Below are positions 18,012 through 30,029 of a stretch of DNA of 64,000 nt, in pieces. The stretch spans positions 1 to 64,000 of the forward strand of contig JFHF01000013.1 of assembly GCA_000648925.1 (NCBI GenBank), in the 5' to 3' direction. The notes below the pieces were generated by a model, which was not told where the DNA came from, made no database searches, and saw nothing but the letters and a program-made list of their open reading frames with translations. Source of the DNA: Caballeronia jiangsuensis. Its GTDB lineage: Bacteria; Pseudomonadota; Gammaproteobacteria; Burkholderiales; Burkholderiaceae. The position numbers were made by a program, and so were the translations under genes. Each line of letters begins with the position of its first letter. The first letter of the stretch is position 1.

Positions 18012-19127
18012 TTACGCCGACAGCAGCGACCCCGTGCGATACGCCTTCGCGCCCGCGATGCGCGCCACTTCGAGCCCGGCCGTCGCGAAGCGCGTGATAT
18101 GCCGCGCGTACATCACGCCCGAGGTCGTGCATTTGAGCGTGGTCACGGTGTCGGTGAGCGGATCGATGATATCGGCGATCGGCTGGCCCGCTTCGATGAA
18201 CGCGCCCACTTCCGCGCGGAACACGAGCACGCCCGACGCGGGCGCGACGATCGGCTCGGCGCCCGCGAGCGGCGTCGCGGGATGCTCGAGCGGCGGCAAC
18301 TGCGGCATGGGCGCATCGATCACGCCGCGATGGATCAGATAGTTGACGATCGCCTGCGCGTCCTTGTCGGCGAGTTCGTATGAGACATCGTGCTGGCTGC
18401 GCAGCTCGACCGTCACCGAAATGCCGCCGTTGGTGATCGGGAAACGCTCGCCGTAACGCTGACGCAGATCCGACCAGCAGAAGCTGTGAATCTCGTCGAA
18501 CGGATTGCCGACCGAATTCAGCGCGAGCAGCGACGCCTTCGCATCGAGATAGCGCGCGAGCGGCTCCACTTCGTCCCAGATCTCCGGGTTCGTGTAGAGA
18601 TGCAGCGCGGCGTCGAGATCGCAGTGCAGATCGAGCACGACATCGGCGTCGAAGGAAAGCTTCTGCAGCGCGAGGCGTTGCGATTCGAGCTCGGTGTGCG
18701 GCGTCTGCTCGTCGAGGGCTTCCTTCATCGTGGCGCGCACCGCGAGTGTGTTCGCGTCCGCGTCCTTGCCGAGGCGCGCTTCGATGCGCGGCGCGATCAG
18801 CGCGGCGAGATCGTAAAAATTGCGATTGAAGTTGTGGCCGCTGTTGGTCTCGAAACGGCCCATCAGCGTGCCGTGCAGATGCTGCGAGAGGCCGATCGGA
18901 TTCGGCACCGGCACGATCACCACTTCGCCGCGCAGTTTGCCCGCCGCTTCGAATTCGGCGAGCTGACGGCGCAGGCGCCACGCGACCAGCATGCCGGGCA
19001 GTTCGTCCGCGTGCAGCGAGGACTGGATATAGATTTTCTGGCCGCCGCCGGGGCCGTAATGAAAACTCGTGATGTTGCGGGAAGTGCCGAGCGTCGGCGA
19101 AATCAGGGGATGAGTTCTGGTTTGCAT
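18012..19127 (-). CDS. Succinylglutamate desuccinylase/aspartoacylase (M14) family protein
   Basis: 371 residues, zinc-dependent deacylase or carboxypeptidase-like enzyme. The metal site is visible as SSLHADELPG (His 39 and Glu 42) and the third ligand in VVLDLHCDLDA, with NFNRNF as in AstE/AspA relatives. A C-terminal beta-barrel (PASGVLVFRAEVGAFIEAGQPIADIIDPLTD) resembles a lipoyl-like appendix seen in this subfamily. It lies downstream of an amino-acid binding protein gene, separated by a terminator. ATG 19127 begins five codons inside the longest frame. Substrate not assignable; N-acyl amino acids are likely. Confidence 0.75.
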   Translation of the reverse strand: MQTRTHPLISPTLGTSRNITSFHYGPGGGQKIYIQSSLHADELPGMLVAWRLRRQLAEFEAAGKLRGEVVIVPVPNPIGLSQHLHGTLMGRFETNSGHNFNRNFYDLAALIAPRIEARLGKDADANTLAVRATMKEALDEQTPHTELESQRLALQKLSFDADVVLDLHCDLDAALHLYTNPEIWDEVEPLARYLDAKASLLALNSVGNPFDEIHSFCWSDLRQRYGERFPITNGGISVTVELRSQHDVSYELADKDAQAIVNYLIHRGVIDAPMPQLPPLEHPATPLAGAEPIVAPASGVLVFRAEVGAFIEAGQPIADIIDPLTDTVTTLKCTTSGVMYARHITRFATAGLEVARIAGAKAYRTGSLLSA

Positions 19128-19254
19128 GTTGGTCGCGCGCACGCGAATGCGCGGGTCTTGCCTCTGGGAATTGCCGGGCGCCGCGGTGTCTCCGTCCGTC
19201 GGCGTCCTACCGGACGTTCGATCTTAGCCGAAATCGGCGCGCCGGGCGCCCAAA

Positions 19255-19291
19255 AGGAAAACGGGCTCCGCGCCTTGAGCGCGGAGCCCGT
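19255..19291 (-). terminator. Terminator of the amino-acid binding protein gene
   Basis: A perfect stem of ACGGGCTCCGCGC and its complement (about 19260-19290) with a five-base loop. On the minus strand it is followed by TTTTCCTTTT, which fits termination of the leftward gene at 19322-20116. Confidence 0.85.
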
Positions 19292-19321
19292 TCGTCAGCC
19301 GGTCGGGCGTGAGCGTGAGGC

Positions 19322-20116
19322 TTAGCCGCCGTACACGTCGAAGTCGAAGTACTTCTTCTCGATCTTCTTGTACGTGCCGTCCTTGATGATGTCGGCGATC
19401 GCCTTGTCGATCTTCGCCTTCAGGTCGGTGTCTTCCTTGCGCAGACCGATGCCCGCGCCGTTGCCGAGCGTCTTCGGATCGTCGATGTTCTTGCCGGCGA
19501 AGTCGTAGCCCGCGCCGCGCGGCGTCTTCAGGAAGCCGATTTCCGCCTGCACCGCGTCTTGCAGCGCTGCGTCGAGGCGGCCCGAGGTCAGGTCGGCATA
19601 AACCTGATCCTGGTTCTGGTACGGCGTGACCGTCACGCCCTTCGGCGCCCAGTAGGTCTTGGCGTAGGTTTCCTGAATCGTGCCTTGTTCGACGCCGACG
19701 TTCTTGCCCTTCAGGCTTTCAGCCGTCGGCAGGATGTTGCTGCCTTTCTTCGCGACGAGGCGCGTCGGCGTGTTGAAGAGCTTGCTCGAGAAAGCGATCT
19801 GCTCGGCGCGTTGCGGCGTCATCGACATCGACGAGAGCACGCCGTCGAACTTCTTCGCCTTGAGCGCGGGGATCATGCCGTCGAAGTCGTTCTCGACCCA
19901 CACGCACTTCGCCTTCAGACGCGAGCAGATTTCATTGCCGAGATCGATGTCGAAACCGACCAGCTTGCCGTCGGAACCCTTCGATTCGAACGGAGGATAG
20001 CTTGCGTCGACGCCGAAACGGATCGTCGAATAGTCCTTCGCAAGCGCCGGCGTGACGGCCGTGAGCGACGTGGCGGCGAGGAGGGACATCGTCAGTGCCG
20101 CGAGCAGTTTCTTCAC
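19322..20116 (-). CDS. Lysine/arginine/ornithine-type periplasmic binding protein
   Basis: 264 residues, family 3 solute-binding protein (HisJ/ArgT type). A signal peptide (LLAALTMSLLAATSLTAVTPALA) is followed by the family core: IRFGVDASYPPFESKGSDGKLVGFDIDLGNEICSRL, with the Tyr/Phe and Asp that hold the amino-acid ligand, and KNVGVEQGTIQETYAKTYW. Cationic amino acids are the usual ligands. No permease or ATPase gene is adjacent, so it must work with a transporter encoded elsewhere. A strong terminator follows. Confidence 0.85.
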   Translation of the reverse strand: MKKLLAALTMSLLAATSLTAVTPALAKDYSTIRFGVDASYPPFESKGSDGKLVGFDIDLGNEICSRLKAKCVWVENDFDGMIPALKAKKFDGVLSSMSMTPQRAEQIAFSSKLFNTPTRLVAKKGSNILPTAESLKGKNVGVEQGTIQETYAKTYWAPKGVTVTPYQNQDQVYADLTSGRLDAALQDAVQAEIGFLKTPRGAGYDFAGKNIDDPKTLGNGAGIGLRKEDTDLKAKIDKAIADIIKDGTYKKIEKKYFDFDVYGG

Positions 20117-20309
20117 TGTTTTAACTCCAAAGGGTGGTCAGTTCAGCCCGGAAGGTCTCGTATCCGGGCGTCCGGCGTGTCGATGAACGCCGGAGCATGG
20201 TTATTCCGCGGATCGTGTCCGCTCAGAATCGGCAGAAGGTTACCAAGCCAAAATAGTTCGGGAGCTAGTAAAAGCCCCGATAGCCGCGGCTTTAGAGGTT
20301 TCCCTCGTG

Positions 20310-21836
20310 TCAGCGTTTCCTGAGCGGATGATCTTTCAGGAACCACGAGAGCGCAAACGCGATGAGCGCCACGCACGCGGCGACGAGATAGACCGTGTGC
20401 ATCGAGCTCGCGAACGCGTGCAAGTAATCGTCGTGCAAAGCGGGCGGCAGATGCGCGACCGCCTGCGGGCCGAGCGACTGCGGCAGTTCAGTGCCGGGCG
20501 GCATCAGCGTTTCGAGGCGCGAGCGCAGGCTATTTGAAAAGATCGCGCCGAACGCCGCCACGCCGACCGAGCCGCCGATCGAGCGAAAGAGCGTCGCGCT
20601 GGAGGTCGCCACGCCCATCAGCCGGAATTCGACGACGTTCTGCACCGCGAGCACGAGCACCTGCATCACCATGCCGAGCCCGAGGCCGAGCAGCGCCATG
20701 TAGACGTTCATGAGCGCGAGCGGCGTGTCGAGGTCGAGCGTCGAGAGTAGCAGCATCGCGGTGGAGACGAGCGCCGTGCCCATGATCGGGAAGAAGCGAT
20801 ACTTGCCGATCTTGCTGATGATCCGCCCGCTCACGATCGACGACAGCAGCACGCCGCCCATCATCGGCGTGATTTGCAGACCGGCCTGCGACGGCGTCGA
20901 GCCCTTCACGACCTGCAGATAGAGCGGCAGGAACGTGACCGCGCCGAACAGCGCGCAACCGACGATAAAGCCGATCAGCCCCGCCAGCACGAAGGTGCGC
21001 TCTTTGAAGAGCGAGAGCGGCATGATCGGCTCGGCGGCGAGGCGCTCCTCGTAGATGAAGCCGCCGATGCACACGAGCCCGAGCAACAGCGTGCCCCAGA
21101 GCTGCGGCGAGGTCCACGGCAGGAGCGTGCCGCCTTCGCTCGTGAACAGGATGATGCAGGTGAGCGCCGCGGCGAGAAAACCCGCGCCCATATAGTCGAC
21201 GCGATGATTCACATGCGCGGTATGCGGCTTGAACACGAGCTGGATCACGGCGAGCGCGATCAGGCCGAGCGGCAGGTTGATGTAGAAGATCCAGCGCCAC
21301 GAAAGATGCTCGACGAGAAAGCCGCCGAGCAGCGGACCGACGACCGTCGCCACGCCGTACACGCCGCCGAAGAGGCCCTGGAAGCGGCCGCGCTCGGCCG
21401 GCGGGATGACATCCGCGATGGCGGCCATCGTGATGACCATGAGCCCGCCGCCGCCGAGCCCTTGCAGCGCGCGCAGCGCGATCAGCTGCGTCATGTTTTG
21501 CGCGATGCCGCAAAGAATGGAGCCGGCGAGAAAGATCAGGATCGACGCCTGAAGCACGATCTTGCGGCCGAACTGGTCGCCGAACTTGCCGTAGAGCGGC
21601 ACGACGATCGTCGAGCTGAGCAGATAGGACGTGACGACCCACGACAGGTTTTCGAGCCCGCCGAGATCGCCGACGATGGTCGGCAGCGCGGTCGACACGA
21701 TGGTCTGGTCGAGCGCGCCGAGCAGCATCACGAGCATGAGCGCCGTGAACAGCAGCCCGACAGGCGGTTTCGATGCGATGCCGGTTTCGTCGGACGCTTT
21801 CGCGCCCGCGACGGCGGTTTGGTGCAAAGATGTCAT
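20310..21836 (-). CDS. DHA2-family (EmrB/QacA) multidrug efflux permease
   Basis: 508 residues with about 14 membrane segments. Family motifs include LDQTIVSTALPTIVGDLGG (motif D1), GKFGDQFGRKIVLQASI (motif A), RALQGLGGGGLM (motif B) and the antiporter motif C region GLFGGVYGVATVVGPLLGGFLVE. It exports toxic compounds by proton antiport at the inner membrane. ATG 21836 is 19 codons inside the longest frame and lies next to the region shared with the divergent TetR gene, which is its likely repressor. Confidence 0.88.
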   Translation of the reverse strand: MTSLHQTAVAGAKASDETGIASKPPVGLLFTALMLVMLLGALDQTIVSTALPTIVGDLGGLENLSWVVTSYLLSSTIVVPLYGKFGDQFGRKIVLQASILIFLAGSILCGIAQNMTQLIALRALQGLGGGGLMVITMAAIADVIPPAERGRFQGLFGGVYGVATVVGPLLGGFLVEHLSWRWIFYINLPLGLIALAVIQLVFKPHTAHVNHRVDYMGAGFLAAALTCIILFTSEGGTLLPWTSPQLWGTLLLGLVCIGGFIYEERLAAEPIMPLSLFKERTFVLAGLIGFIVGCALFGAVTFLPLYLQVVKGSTPSQAGLQITPMMGGVLLSSIVSGRIISKIGKYRFFPIMGTALVSTAMLLLSTLDLDTPLALMNVYMALLGLGLGMVMQVLVLAVQNVVEFRLMGVATSSATLFRSIGGSVGVAAFGAIFSNSLRSRLETLMPPGTELPQSLGPQAVAHLPPALHDDYLHAFASSMHTVYLVAACVALIAFALSWFLKDHPLRKR

Positions 21837-21896
21837 GTCGACTGGGCGAATCCGCCGCCGGACGTGTCGCCCGGCAGATCGGATCGATTGCAATTA

Positions 21897-21914
21897 ATTA
21901 ACGTGAAAGTTAAT
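21897..21914. promoter_or_regulatory. Candidate TetR operator between efflux gene and regulator
   Basis: ATTAAC (21897-21902) and GTTAAT (21909-21914) are inverted six-base arms with a six-base spacer in an otherwise GC-rich 112-base divergent gap. Position and symmetry fit an operator for the TetR gene at 21949. Binding is inference. Confidence 0.45.
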
Positions 21915-21948
21915 ATAGACGACGGAAGGAATCTCGTCAAATTCTTAT

Positions 21949-22626
21949 ATGGCAAACGATGTGTTGAACACTGGCGCGGGCGCGTCCGCACGCCCGTCGC
22001 CGCGCAAGAAACCCGGGCGCCCGAGCGGCGCGCACGGGGAGCAGGCCCGCGAGCAGTTGCTGGATATCGCGCTTGCGCTGTTCGCGCGGCAGGGCATCGG
22101 TGAAACGACGCTCGGCGCGATCGCACGCGAGGCGGGCGTCACGCCGGCGATGGTTCACTACTACTTCAAGACACGCGATCAGTTGCTCGACATGCTGATC
22201 GACGAGCGTTTCGTGCCGTTGCGCGTCGAACTCGCACGCGTGTTCAACGATCCGGACTCGGAGCCTGTCGATACCTTGCGCGCCTTCGTGGAAACGCTCG
22301 TCGCGACCGTCGACAAATATCCGTGGTTCGCGGCGCTTTGGGTGCGCGAGATGATCAGCGAAGGCGGACTGTTGCGTCAGCGCATGGCCGAGCGCTTCGG
22401 CGACACGCACAAGGATCGCGCGATCGAGCGCATTGCCGGCTGGCAGAAGGAAGGCAAGCTCAATCCGTCGCTGGAGCCGTCGCTCGTGTTCGCGTCGCTG
22501 TTCGGACTGACGGTGTTTCCGCTCGCGACGTCGCGCTGGCGCGGGGAAGGAAACCGAACTGTCAGCGCGGAGCAGCTCGCGCGGCACGTCGTCGCGCTGT
22601 TGATGAACGGGATTCAGCCGTATTGA
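21949..22626 (+). CDS. TetR-family regulator of the efflux gene
   Basis: 225 residues. The N-terminal HTH reads AREQLLDIALALFARQGIGETTLGAIAREAGVTPAMVHYYFKTRDQLLDML, a standard TetR domain; the rest is an all-helical ligand domain with a C-terminal region like the TetR_C_33/YbiH type. It is divergent from the DHA2 exporter, so autoregulation and repression of that exporter are likely. The ligand is unknown. Confidence 0.88.
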   Translation: MANDVLNTGAGASARPSPRKKPGRPSGAHGEQAREQLLDIALALFARQGIGETTLGAIAREAGVTPAMVHYYFKTRDQLLDMLIDERFVPLRVELARVFNDPDSEPVDTLRAFVETLVATVDKYPWFAALWVREMISEGGLLRQRMAERFGDTHKDRAIERIAGWQKEGKLNPSLEPSLVFASLFGLTVFPLATSRWRGEGNRTVSAEQLARHVVALLMNGIQPY

Positions 22627-22747
22627 GCGTGCCGTTCGTCGTGCTGGACGCCACGCACCCGACGAAAAAAGGCGTGTAGCGCTGCAAGTTGACATCCTGT
22701 ATGCCAAAATCCGCAGGACGTACCCAATCGGCGGCCAATATTCGAAT

Positions 22748-23644
22748 ATGTCCGATACGCTCAACACAGTCGAAGCAGATCATGCGATGCGCAACTGGAC
22801 GTACCGGTCGACGGGGCAGATTCCGATCGGTTCGGACCTGCACAAGCGGATGTTCTGCGAGATGCTGCTGACGACGCACAATCCGTACAAGCCCGCCGTC
22901 ATCGACTGGCCGAAGCTCGATCCCGCGGCGCTGAAGCGCGTCACCTCGCTGCCTATCTGGGATATTGCCGTGCAGACCGAAGGGCGCGCGTCGATTCGCG
23001 TCGCGACCTACGCGGGCACCGTCGCGGATCCGCAGTTGCGCGAAGCCCTGCGCATGAACGGCGGCGAGGAAGCGCGGCACAAGCTCGTGCTGTCGAAGCT
23101 GGTCGAGGCTTACGGCATCACGCTTGCGCCGGAGCCGGCGTACCCCGCGCCCGCCGATCCGCTGCGCGCGTGGATGCTCACCGGCTACAGCGAGTGCATC
23201 GACAGTTTCTTCGCGTTCGGGCTGTTCGAGGCGGCGCGGCAATCGGGCTATTTCCCCGAAGAACTCGTAGAAACCTTCGAGCCGGTCATTCAGGAAGAGG
23301 CGCGGCACATTCTGTTCTTCGCGAACTGGGTCGCGTGGTATCGGCGCAGCTTGCCGTGGTATCGAAAGCCGTGGTTTCTGGCGAAGATCGCGGGCGTGTG
23401 GTTCTCGCTGATCCGCGACCGCATCTCGCTTGCGCGCGGTTTCGACAAGAGCGGTGCGGCGCAGGACATGAATTTTCCGGCGAATGTCGGCGATTCGGTG
23501 GCGGGCGATGTATCGGCTCGCTCGCTGATCGAACTGTGTCTCACCGAAAACGATCGCCGCATGGGCGGCTACGACGCGCGGCTCTTGCGTCCGGTTACCG
23601 TGCCGAAGCTCGCGCGCTTCGCGCTGCGCTTCATCAGGAAATAG
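22748..23644 (+). CDS. Ferritin-like di-iron protein
   Basis: 298 residues, soluble and mostly helical. Two EEARH motifs (Glu 108-His 111 and Glu 184-His 187), an earlier Glu 78 in VQTEGR and a Glu near 149-161 give the ligand set of a carboxylate-bridged di-iron four-helix bundle. Such proteins may be oxygenases, desaturase-like enzymes or ferritin-like oxidases. The C-terminal part (VARFALRF) is basic. It converges with a TetR gene and overlaps it by 11 bases. I do not recognise a characterised member. Confidence 0.7.
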   Translation: MSDTLNTVEADHAMRNWTYRSTGQIPIGSDLHKRMFCEMLLTTHNPYKPAVIDWPKLDPAALKRVTSLPIWDIAVQTEGRASIRVATYAGTVADPQLREALRMNGGEEARHKLVLSKLVEAYGITLAPEPAYPAPADPLRAWMLTGYSECIDSFFAFGLFEAARQSGYFPEELVETFEPVIQEEARHILFFANWVAWYRRSLPWYRKPWFLAKIAGVWFSLIRDRISLARGFDKSGAAQDMNFPANVGDSVAGDVSARSLIELCLTENDRRMGGYDARLLRPVTVPKLARFALRFIRK

Positions 23645-24365
23645 GCTTCTCGCGCGCGGCGCTCGTTTGGAAGCGCCGCGACGCTTCCTCCACGTCTTGC
23701 CGGAACTGCGCGAGCGCGGCCAGTTGCGCATTCGGCGGCTGCAACGCCGTCCACAATACTTCCACCAGTTCGTTCGCCGTCGTTTCGATCTGAGTCTGAC
23801 TCAGACGGCGCTTCGCGAGGGTCGCGTCCCACAACACGTGTTCCATCGGGCCGAATACGAGCGAGCGCAACAGGCGCAACGGCATGTCGTTGCGCACATG
23901 ACCGAGCGTCTGGCCGCGCGCGAGCACGTCCATCAGCGGCGCGGTGTAGCGGCGCTGCAATTCCGTCAGCGTATCCGACAGATCGTGCTGTTTGCTGCGG
24001 CCTTCCGACAGCACCAGCGCGCACAATCCCGTGCCGTTCATCAGCATCAGCCGCATATGTGTTTTGACGATGAACGCGAACTGCTGGCGCACCGAGCCGT
24101 CGCGCGGCAGGCCGGTCTCGAAGGCATCGATGATTTCGTCGTACCAATCGGCGATCACGCGCGCGCACAACTCGCGCTTGCCGCTGAAATAGCTGAACAC
24201 GGTCGCTTCCGAGATGCCGGCGCGTTGCGCGATCTCGGCGCTCGTCGCCGCGTCGTAGCCTTTCTCGGCGAAGACGTCGCGGCCCGCTTGCAGGATCTCT
24301 TTCACGCGCTGCTGCGATTTGACGCCCGTGGGCGTGCGGCGGCTGGTAGTGGTATGCGTGGACAT
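23634..24365 (-). CDS. TetR-family regulator, divergent from leucine catabolism genes
   Basis: 243 residues from ATG 24365. HTH: EILQAGRDVFAEKGYDAATSAEIAQRAGISEATVFSYFSGKRELCARVI. The ligand domain is helical with many aromatics, fitting an acyl or hydrophobic ligand. It is divergent from liuA with a 161-base gap, so it may control the leucine/isovalerate genes, although the usual liu regulator in related bacteria is a MerR-type protein (LiuR). It overlaps the ferritin-like gene end by 11 bases. Confidence 0.82.
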   Translation of the reverse strand: MSTHTTTSRRTPTGVKSQQRVKEILQAGRDVFAEKGYDAATSAEIAQRAGISEATVFSYFSGKRELCARVIADWYDEIIDAFETGLPRDGSVRQQFAFIVKTHMRLMLMNGTGLCALVLSEGRSKQHDLSDTLTELQRRYTAPLMDVLARGQTLGHVRNDMPLRLLRSLVFGPMEHVLWDATLAKRRLSQTQIETTANELVEVLWTALQPPNAQLAALAQFRQDVEEASRRFQTSAAREKPIS

Positions 24366-24470
24366 GATGGCGAAGCGCGCGAAATAAATGTGAGCGTAGC
24401 TCAAAAATCTATTGACGGCTAGGCGATTTGAGCGTGAAATTGCCCCATCCCGCGGTTTGCTGCCCTGTGT

Positions 24471-24481
24471 GAGTGAAACTC
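24471..24481. promoter_or_regulatory. Candidate operator upstream of liuA
   Basis: GAGTGAAACTC is a palindrome with four-base arms, and a looser inverted pair (GCTCAAAAATC at 24399-24409, GATTTGAGC at 24425-24433) flanks a TTGACG at 24413-24418 that could be a -35 box. These lie between the divergent TetR gene and liuA. Binding is inference. Confidence 0.3.
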
Positions 24482-24526
24482 AAATTTCAGGGCGCGCCGA
24501 AAACATCGCATCTGGAGGAGACATTC

Positions 24527-25708
24527 ATGAGCAACGTACCCGGACTGAATTTCGCGCTGGGCGAAGACATCGACATGCTGCGCGATTCGCTCGCCAATTT
24601 CGCTGCGAAGGAAATCGCGCCGCGCGCGGGCGAAATCGACCACAGCGACCAGTTTCCTATGGATCTCTGGAAAAAATTCGGCGATCTCGGCGTGCTCGGC
24701 ATGACCGTTTCCGAGGAATACGGCGGCGCGAACATGGGCTACACCGCGCATATGGTCGCGATGGAGGAAATTTCGCGGGCGTCGGCGTCGGTCGGGCTGT
24801 CCTATGGCGCGCATTCGAATCTGTGCGTGAACCAGATTCATCGCAACGGCACGGAAGCGCAAAAGCAGAAGTATCTGCCGAAGCTGGTGTCGGGCGAGCA
24901 TATCGGCGCGCTCGCGATGAGCGAGCCGAACGCCGGCTCCGACGTCGTCAGCATGAAGCTGCGCGCCGAGGAAAAGGGCGATCACTACGTGCTCAACGGC
25001 ACGAAGATGTGGATCACCAACGGCCCGGACTGCGACACGCTCGTCGTGTACGCGAAGACGGACATCGAAGCCGGTCCGCGCGGCATCACGGCGTTCATCG
25101 TCGAGAAGGGCATGAAGGGTTTTTCCGTCGCCCAGAAGCTCGACAAACTCGGCATGCGCGGCTCGCATACTGGCGAGCTCGTGTTCGAGAACGTCGAAGT
25201 GCCGAAAGAGAACATCCTCGGTCAACTGAATGGCGGCACGAAGGTGCTGATGAGCGGCCTCGACTACGAGCGCGCCGTGCTCGCGGGCGGCCCGACCGGC
25301 ATCATGCTCGCGTGCATGGACGCGGTCGTGCCGTATATCCACGATCGCAAGCAGTTCGGCCAGGCGATCGGCGAATTCCAGCTCATTCAGGGCAAGGTCG
25401 CCGACATGTACTCGACGCTGCAAGCCTGCCGCGCGTATCTCTACGCAGTCGGCCGCCAGCTCGACACGCTCGGCTCGGGCCACGTGCGCCAGGTGCGCAA
25501 GGACTGCGCGGGCGTCATCCTCTACACCGCCGAAAAGGCCACGTGGATGGCCGGCGAAGCGATTCAGGTGCTCGGCGGCAACGGTTACATCAACGAGTAT
25601 CCGGTCGGCCGGCTGTGGCGCGACGCGAAGCTTTATGAAATCGGCGCGGGCACGAGCGAGATCCGCCGCATGCTGATCGGCCGCGAACTGTTCGCCGAGA
25701 CGATGTGA
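24527..25708 (+). CDS. liuA: Isovaleryl-CoA dehydrogenase
   Basis: 393-residue FAD-dependent acyl-CoA dehydrogenase that oxidises isovaleryl-CoA to 3-methylcrotonyl-CoA in leucine breakdown. The family parts are [40 protein letters not shown] (flavin/substrate loop), [10 protein letters not shown] and the C-terminal [35 protein letters not shown]. It is followed after 10 bases by a carboxylase beta subunit, which fixes the pathway. ATG 24527 has a strong GGAGGAG at 24513-24519. Confidence 0.92.
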   Translation: MSNVPGLNFALGEDIDMLRDSLANFAAKEIAPRAGEIDHSDQFPMDLWKKFGDLGVLGMTVSEEYGGANMGYTAHMVAMEEISRASASVGLSYGAHSNLCVNQIHRNGTEAQKQKYLPKLVSGEHIGALAMSEPNAGSDVVSMKLRAEEKGDHYVLNGTKMWITNGPDCDTLVVYAKTDIEAGPRGITAFIVEKGMKGFSVAQKLDKLGMRGSHTGELVFENVEVPKENILGQLNGGTKVLMSGLDYERAVLAGGPTGIMLACMDAVVPYIHDRKQFGQAIGEFQLIQGKVADMYSTLQACRAYLYAVGRQLDTLGSGHVRQVRKDCAGVILYTAEKATWMAGEAIQVLGGNGYINEYPVGRLWRDAKLYEIGAGTSEIRRMLIGRELFAETM

Positions 25709-25718
25709 GGCGCGCGAC

Positions 25719-27326
25719 ATGACGATCATCGAATCGAAACTGAATCCGCGCGGCGAGGAATTCCGCACGAACGCGGCTGCGCTCGAAGCGCTCGTCGCGG
25801 ACCTCAAACAGAAGATCGCGAAGATCGCGGAAGGCGGCGGACAAGCCGCACGCGATCGGCACGTGTCGCGCAGCAAGCTGCTGCCGCGCGATCGCATCGC
25901 GCAACTGCTCGATCCGGGCACGCCGTTTCTGGAACTGTCGCAACTCGCTGCGTACGGCATGTATGACGACGACGCGCCGGGCGCGGGCATCATCACGGGC
26001 ATCGGGCGCATCGCGGGGCAGGAATGCGTCGTCGTGTGCAACGACGCGACCGTGAAAGGCGGCACGTACTATCCCGTGACCGTGAAGAAACATCTGCGCG
26101 CGCAGGAAATCGCGGAGCAGAACCGCCTGCCGTGCGTGTATCTCGTCGATTCGGGCGGCGCGAACCTGCCGAATCAGGACGACGTATTTCCCGACCGCGA
26201 TCACTTCGGCCGCATCTTCTACAACCAGGCGAACATGTCGGCGCAGGGCATCGCGCAGATCGCCGTGGTGATGGGTTCGTGCACGGCGGGCGGCGCGTAT
26301 GTGCCCGCGATGAGCGACGAATCGATCATCGTCAAGAATCAAGGCACGATCTTTCTGGGCGGCCCGCCGCTCGTCAAGGCCGCGACCGGCGAAGAAGTCA
26401 GCGCCGAAGATCTCGGCGGCGGCGACGTGCATACGCGTCTGTCGGGCGTCGTCGATCATCTCGCGCAGAACGACGCGCACGCGCTCGGCATTGCGCGCAG
26501 CATCGTCGGCAATCTGAATCGCGTGAAGACGCCGACGCTCGCATTGAAAGAGCCGCTGCCGCCGCGTTTCGACCCGCAGAGCGTCTACGGCGTGATTCCC
26601 GTCGATACGCGCAAGCCCTTCGACGTGCGCGAAGTGATCGCGCGCATCGTCGACGATTCCGCCTTCGACGAGTTCAAGGCGCGCTACGGCACGACGCTCG
26701 TCTGCGGCTTCGCGCATATCTGGGGGCATCCGGTCGGCATCGTCGCGAACAACGGCATTCTCTTCAGCGAATCGGCGTTGAAGGGCGCGCATTTCATCGA
26801 ACTGTGCGCGCAACGCAAGATTCCGCTCGTGTTCCTGCAGAACATCACGGGCTTCATGGTCGGCCGGAAGTACGAGAACGAAGGCATCGCGCGCAACGGC
26901 GCGAAGATGGTGACGGCGGTTGCCACGGCGAAGGTGCCGAAGTTCACGGTGATCATCGGCGGCTCGTTCGGCGCGGGCAATTACGGCATGTGCGGCCGCG
27001 CGTATTCGCCGCGCTTTCTGTGGATGTGGCCGAACGCGCGCATCTCGGTGATGGGCGGCGAACAGGCCGCGTCCGTGCTCGCGACCGTGCGGCGCGACGG
27101 CATCGAGAAGAAGGGCGGCGCGTGGTCGAAGGAAGAAGAAGAGGCGTTCAAGGCGCCGATCCGCGATCAGTACGAGGCGCAGGGGCATCCGTACTACGCG
27201 AGCGCGCGTCTGTGGGACGACGGCGTGATCGATCCCGCGCAAACGCGCGACGTGCTCGGTCTCGGCCTCGCCGCGACGATGAACGCTCCCATCGAAGACA
27301 CGCGCTTCGGCGTATTCCGGATGTAA
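25719..27326 (+). CDS. liuB: Methylcrotonyl-CoA carboxylase beta subunit
   Basis: 535-residue carboxyltransferase that moves CO2 from carboxybiotin to 3-methylcrotonyl-CoA. Crotonase-type domains appear as [31 protein letters not shown] at the N-terminus, [18 protein letters not shown] and [21 protein letters not shown] in the first half, and [19 protein letters not shown] with [38 protein letters not shown] in the second. These match the MCC beta rather than the propionyl-CoA carboxylase pattern. Four bases separate it from the alpha subunit. Confidence 0.92.
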   Translation: MTIIESKLNPRGEEFRTNAAALEALVADLKQKIAKIAEGGGQAARDRHVSRSKLLPRDRIAQLLDPGTPFLELSQLAAYGMYDDDAPGAGIITGIGRIAGQECVVVCNDATVKGGTYYPVTVKKHLRAQEIAEQNRLPCVYLVDSGGANLPNQDDVFPDRDHFGRIFYNQANMSAQGIAQIAVVMGSCTAGGAYVPAMSDESIIVKNQGTIFLGGPPLVKAATGEEVSAEDLGGGDVHTRLSGVVDHLAQNDAHALGIARSIVGNLNRVKTPTLALKEPLPPRFDPQSVYGVIPVDTRKPFDVREVIARIVDDSAFDEFKARYGTTLVCGFAHIWGHPVGIVANNGILFSESALKGAHFIELCAQRKIPLVFLQNITGFMVGRKYENEGIARNGAKMVTAVATAKVPKFTVIIGGSFGAGNYGMCGRAYSPRFLWMWPNARISVMGGEQAASVLATVRRDGIEKKGGAWSKEEEEAFKAPIRDQYEAQGHPYYASARLWDDGVIDPAQTRDVLGLGLAATMNAPIEDTRFGVFRM

Positions 27327-27330
27327 TGCC

Positions 27331-29323
<1,993 letters not shown>

Positions 29324-29334
<11 letters not shown>

Positions 29335-29851
29335 CCTTGGCGGGCGCGCCGAGCAGCGTCTCTTCGCTCTCGGTGCGCACCAGAATCTCCACGCGGCGGT
29401 TCAATGCACGGCCTTGCACCGTGTCGTTGCTGGCGATCGGCCGCAGCCACGCCATGCCTTTCGTCGCGATACGCTCGGCGGGCACGCCGCGCGCGATCAG
29501 CGCCTGCCCGACCGCCTGGGCGCGCGCATCGGAAAGCGTGCGGTTATAGGCCAGCGTGCCCTGGTTGTCGGTGTGGCCTTCGATCAAAATGGGCCGCATG
29601 CTGCGCTTCAACACCTGAGCGGCGCGATCGAGCATCGGCGAATAGCCCGCGCGGATGCTCGATTCGTCGGTATCGAAGAGCGGCGCCTCGGGCAGCCGCA
29701 TCTCCACGCCCCCTTTGACCGGCAACATCGTGATGCCGTTTTGCGCGTTCAAACGATCTTCATTCGACCGGTTGAGGCCGGTCGAACATCCGGCGAGCCA
29801 TATCAGCGACAGGCATGCACCCGCCATTGCGCGCCAGGTTTTTTCCTTCAT
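29324..29851 (-). CDS. OmpA-family lipoprotein
   Basis: 175 residues. Lipobox LAGC at about residue 20-23 marks lipidation and outer-membrane anchoring. The C-terminal OmpA domain has FDTDESSIRAGYSPMLDRAA, LIEGHTDNQGTLAYNRTLSDARAQAV and NRRVEILVR, the peptidoglycan-binding pattern. ATG 29851 has AAGGA eight bases before; a TTG two codons upstream is too close to that site. It probably helps tether the outer membrane to peptidoglycan. Confidence 0.85.
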
Positions 29852-30029
29852 TTTCAAGATCCTTCCTTCGATGCCGAGTCTCGATTATAGGGAGCGCCAA
29901 ACGTGCCTTTTGTAAATAAAGTTGCTTGACTGCGCGCATAGAGTGGAATGATTCGTGCGTGATTACAATTCTGGCGAACGATTCATGTTTCGCCACCAAT
30001 CGAACATCACGAAGAAGGACCATTCACTC

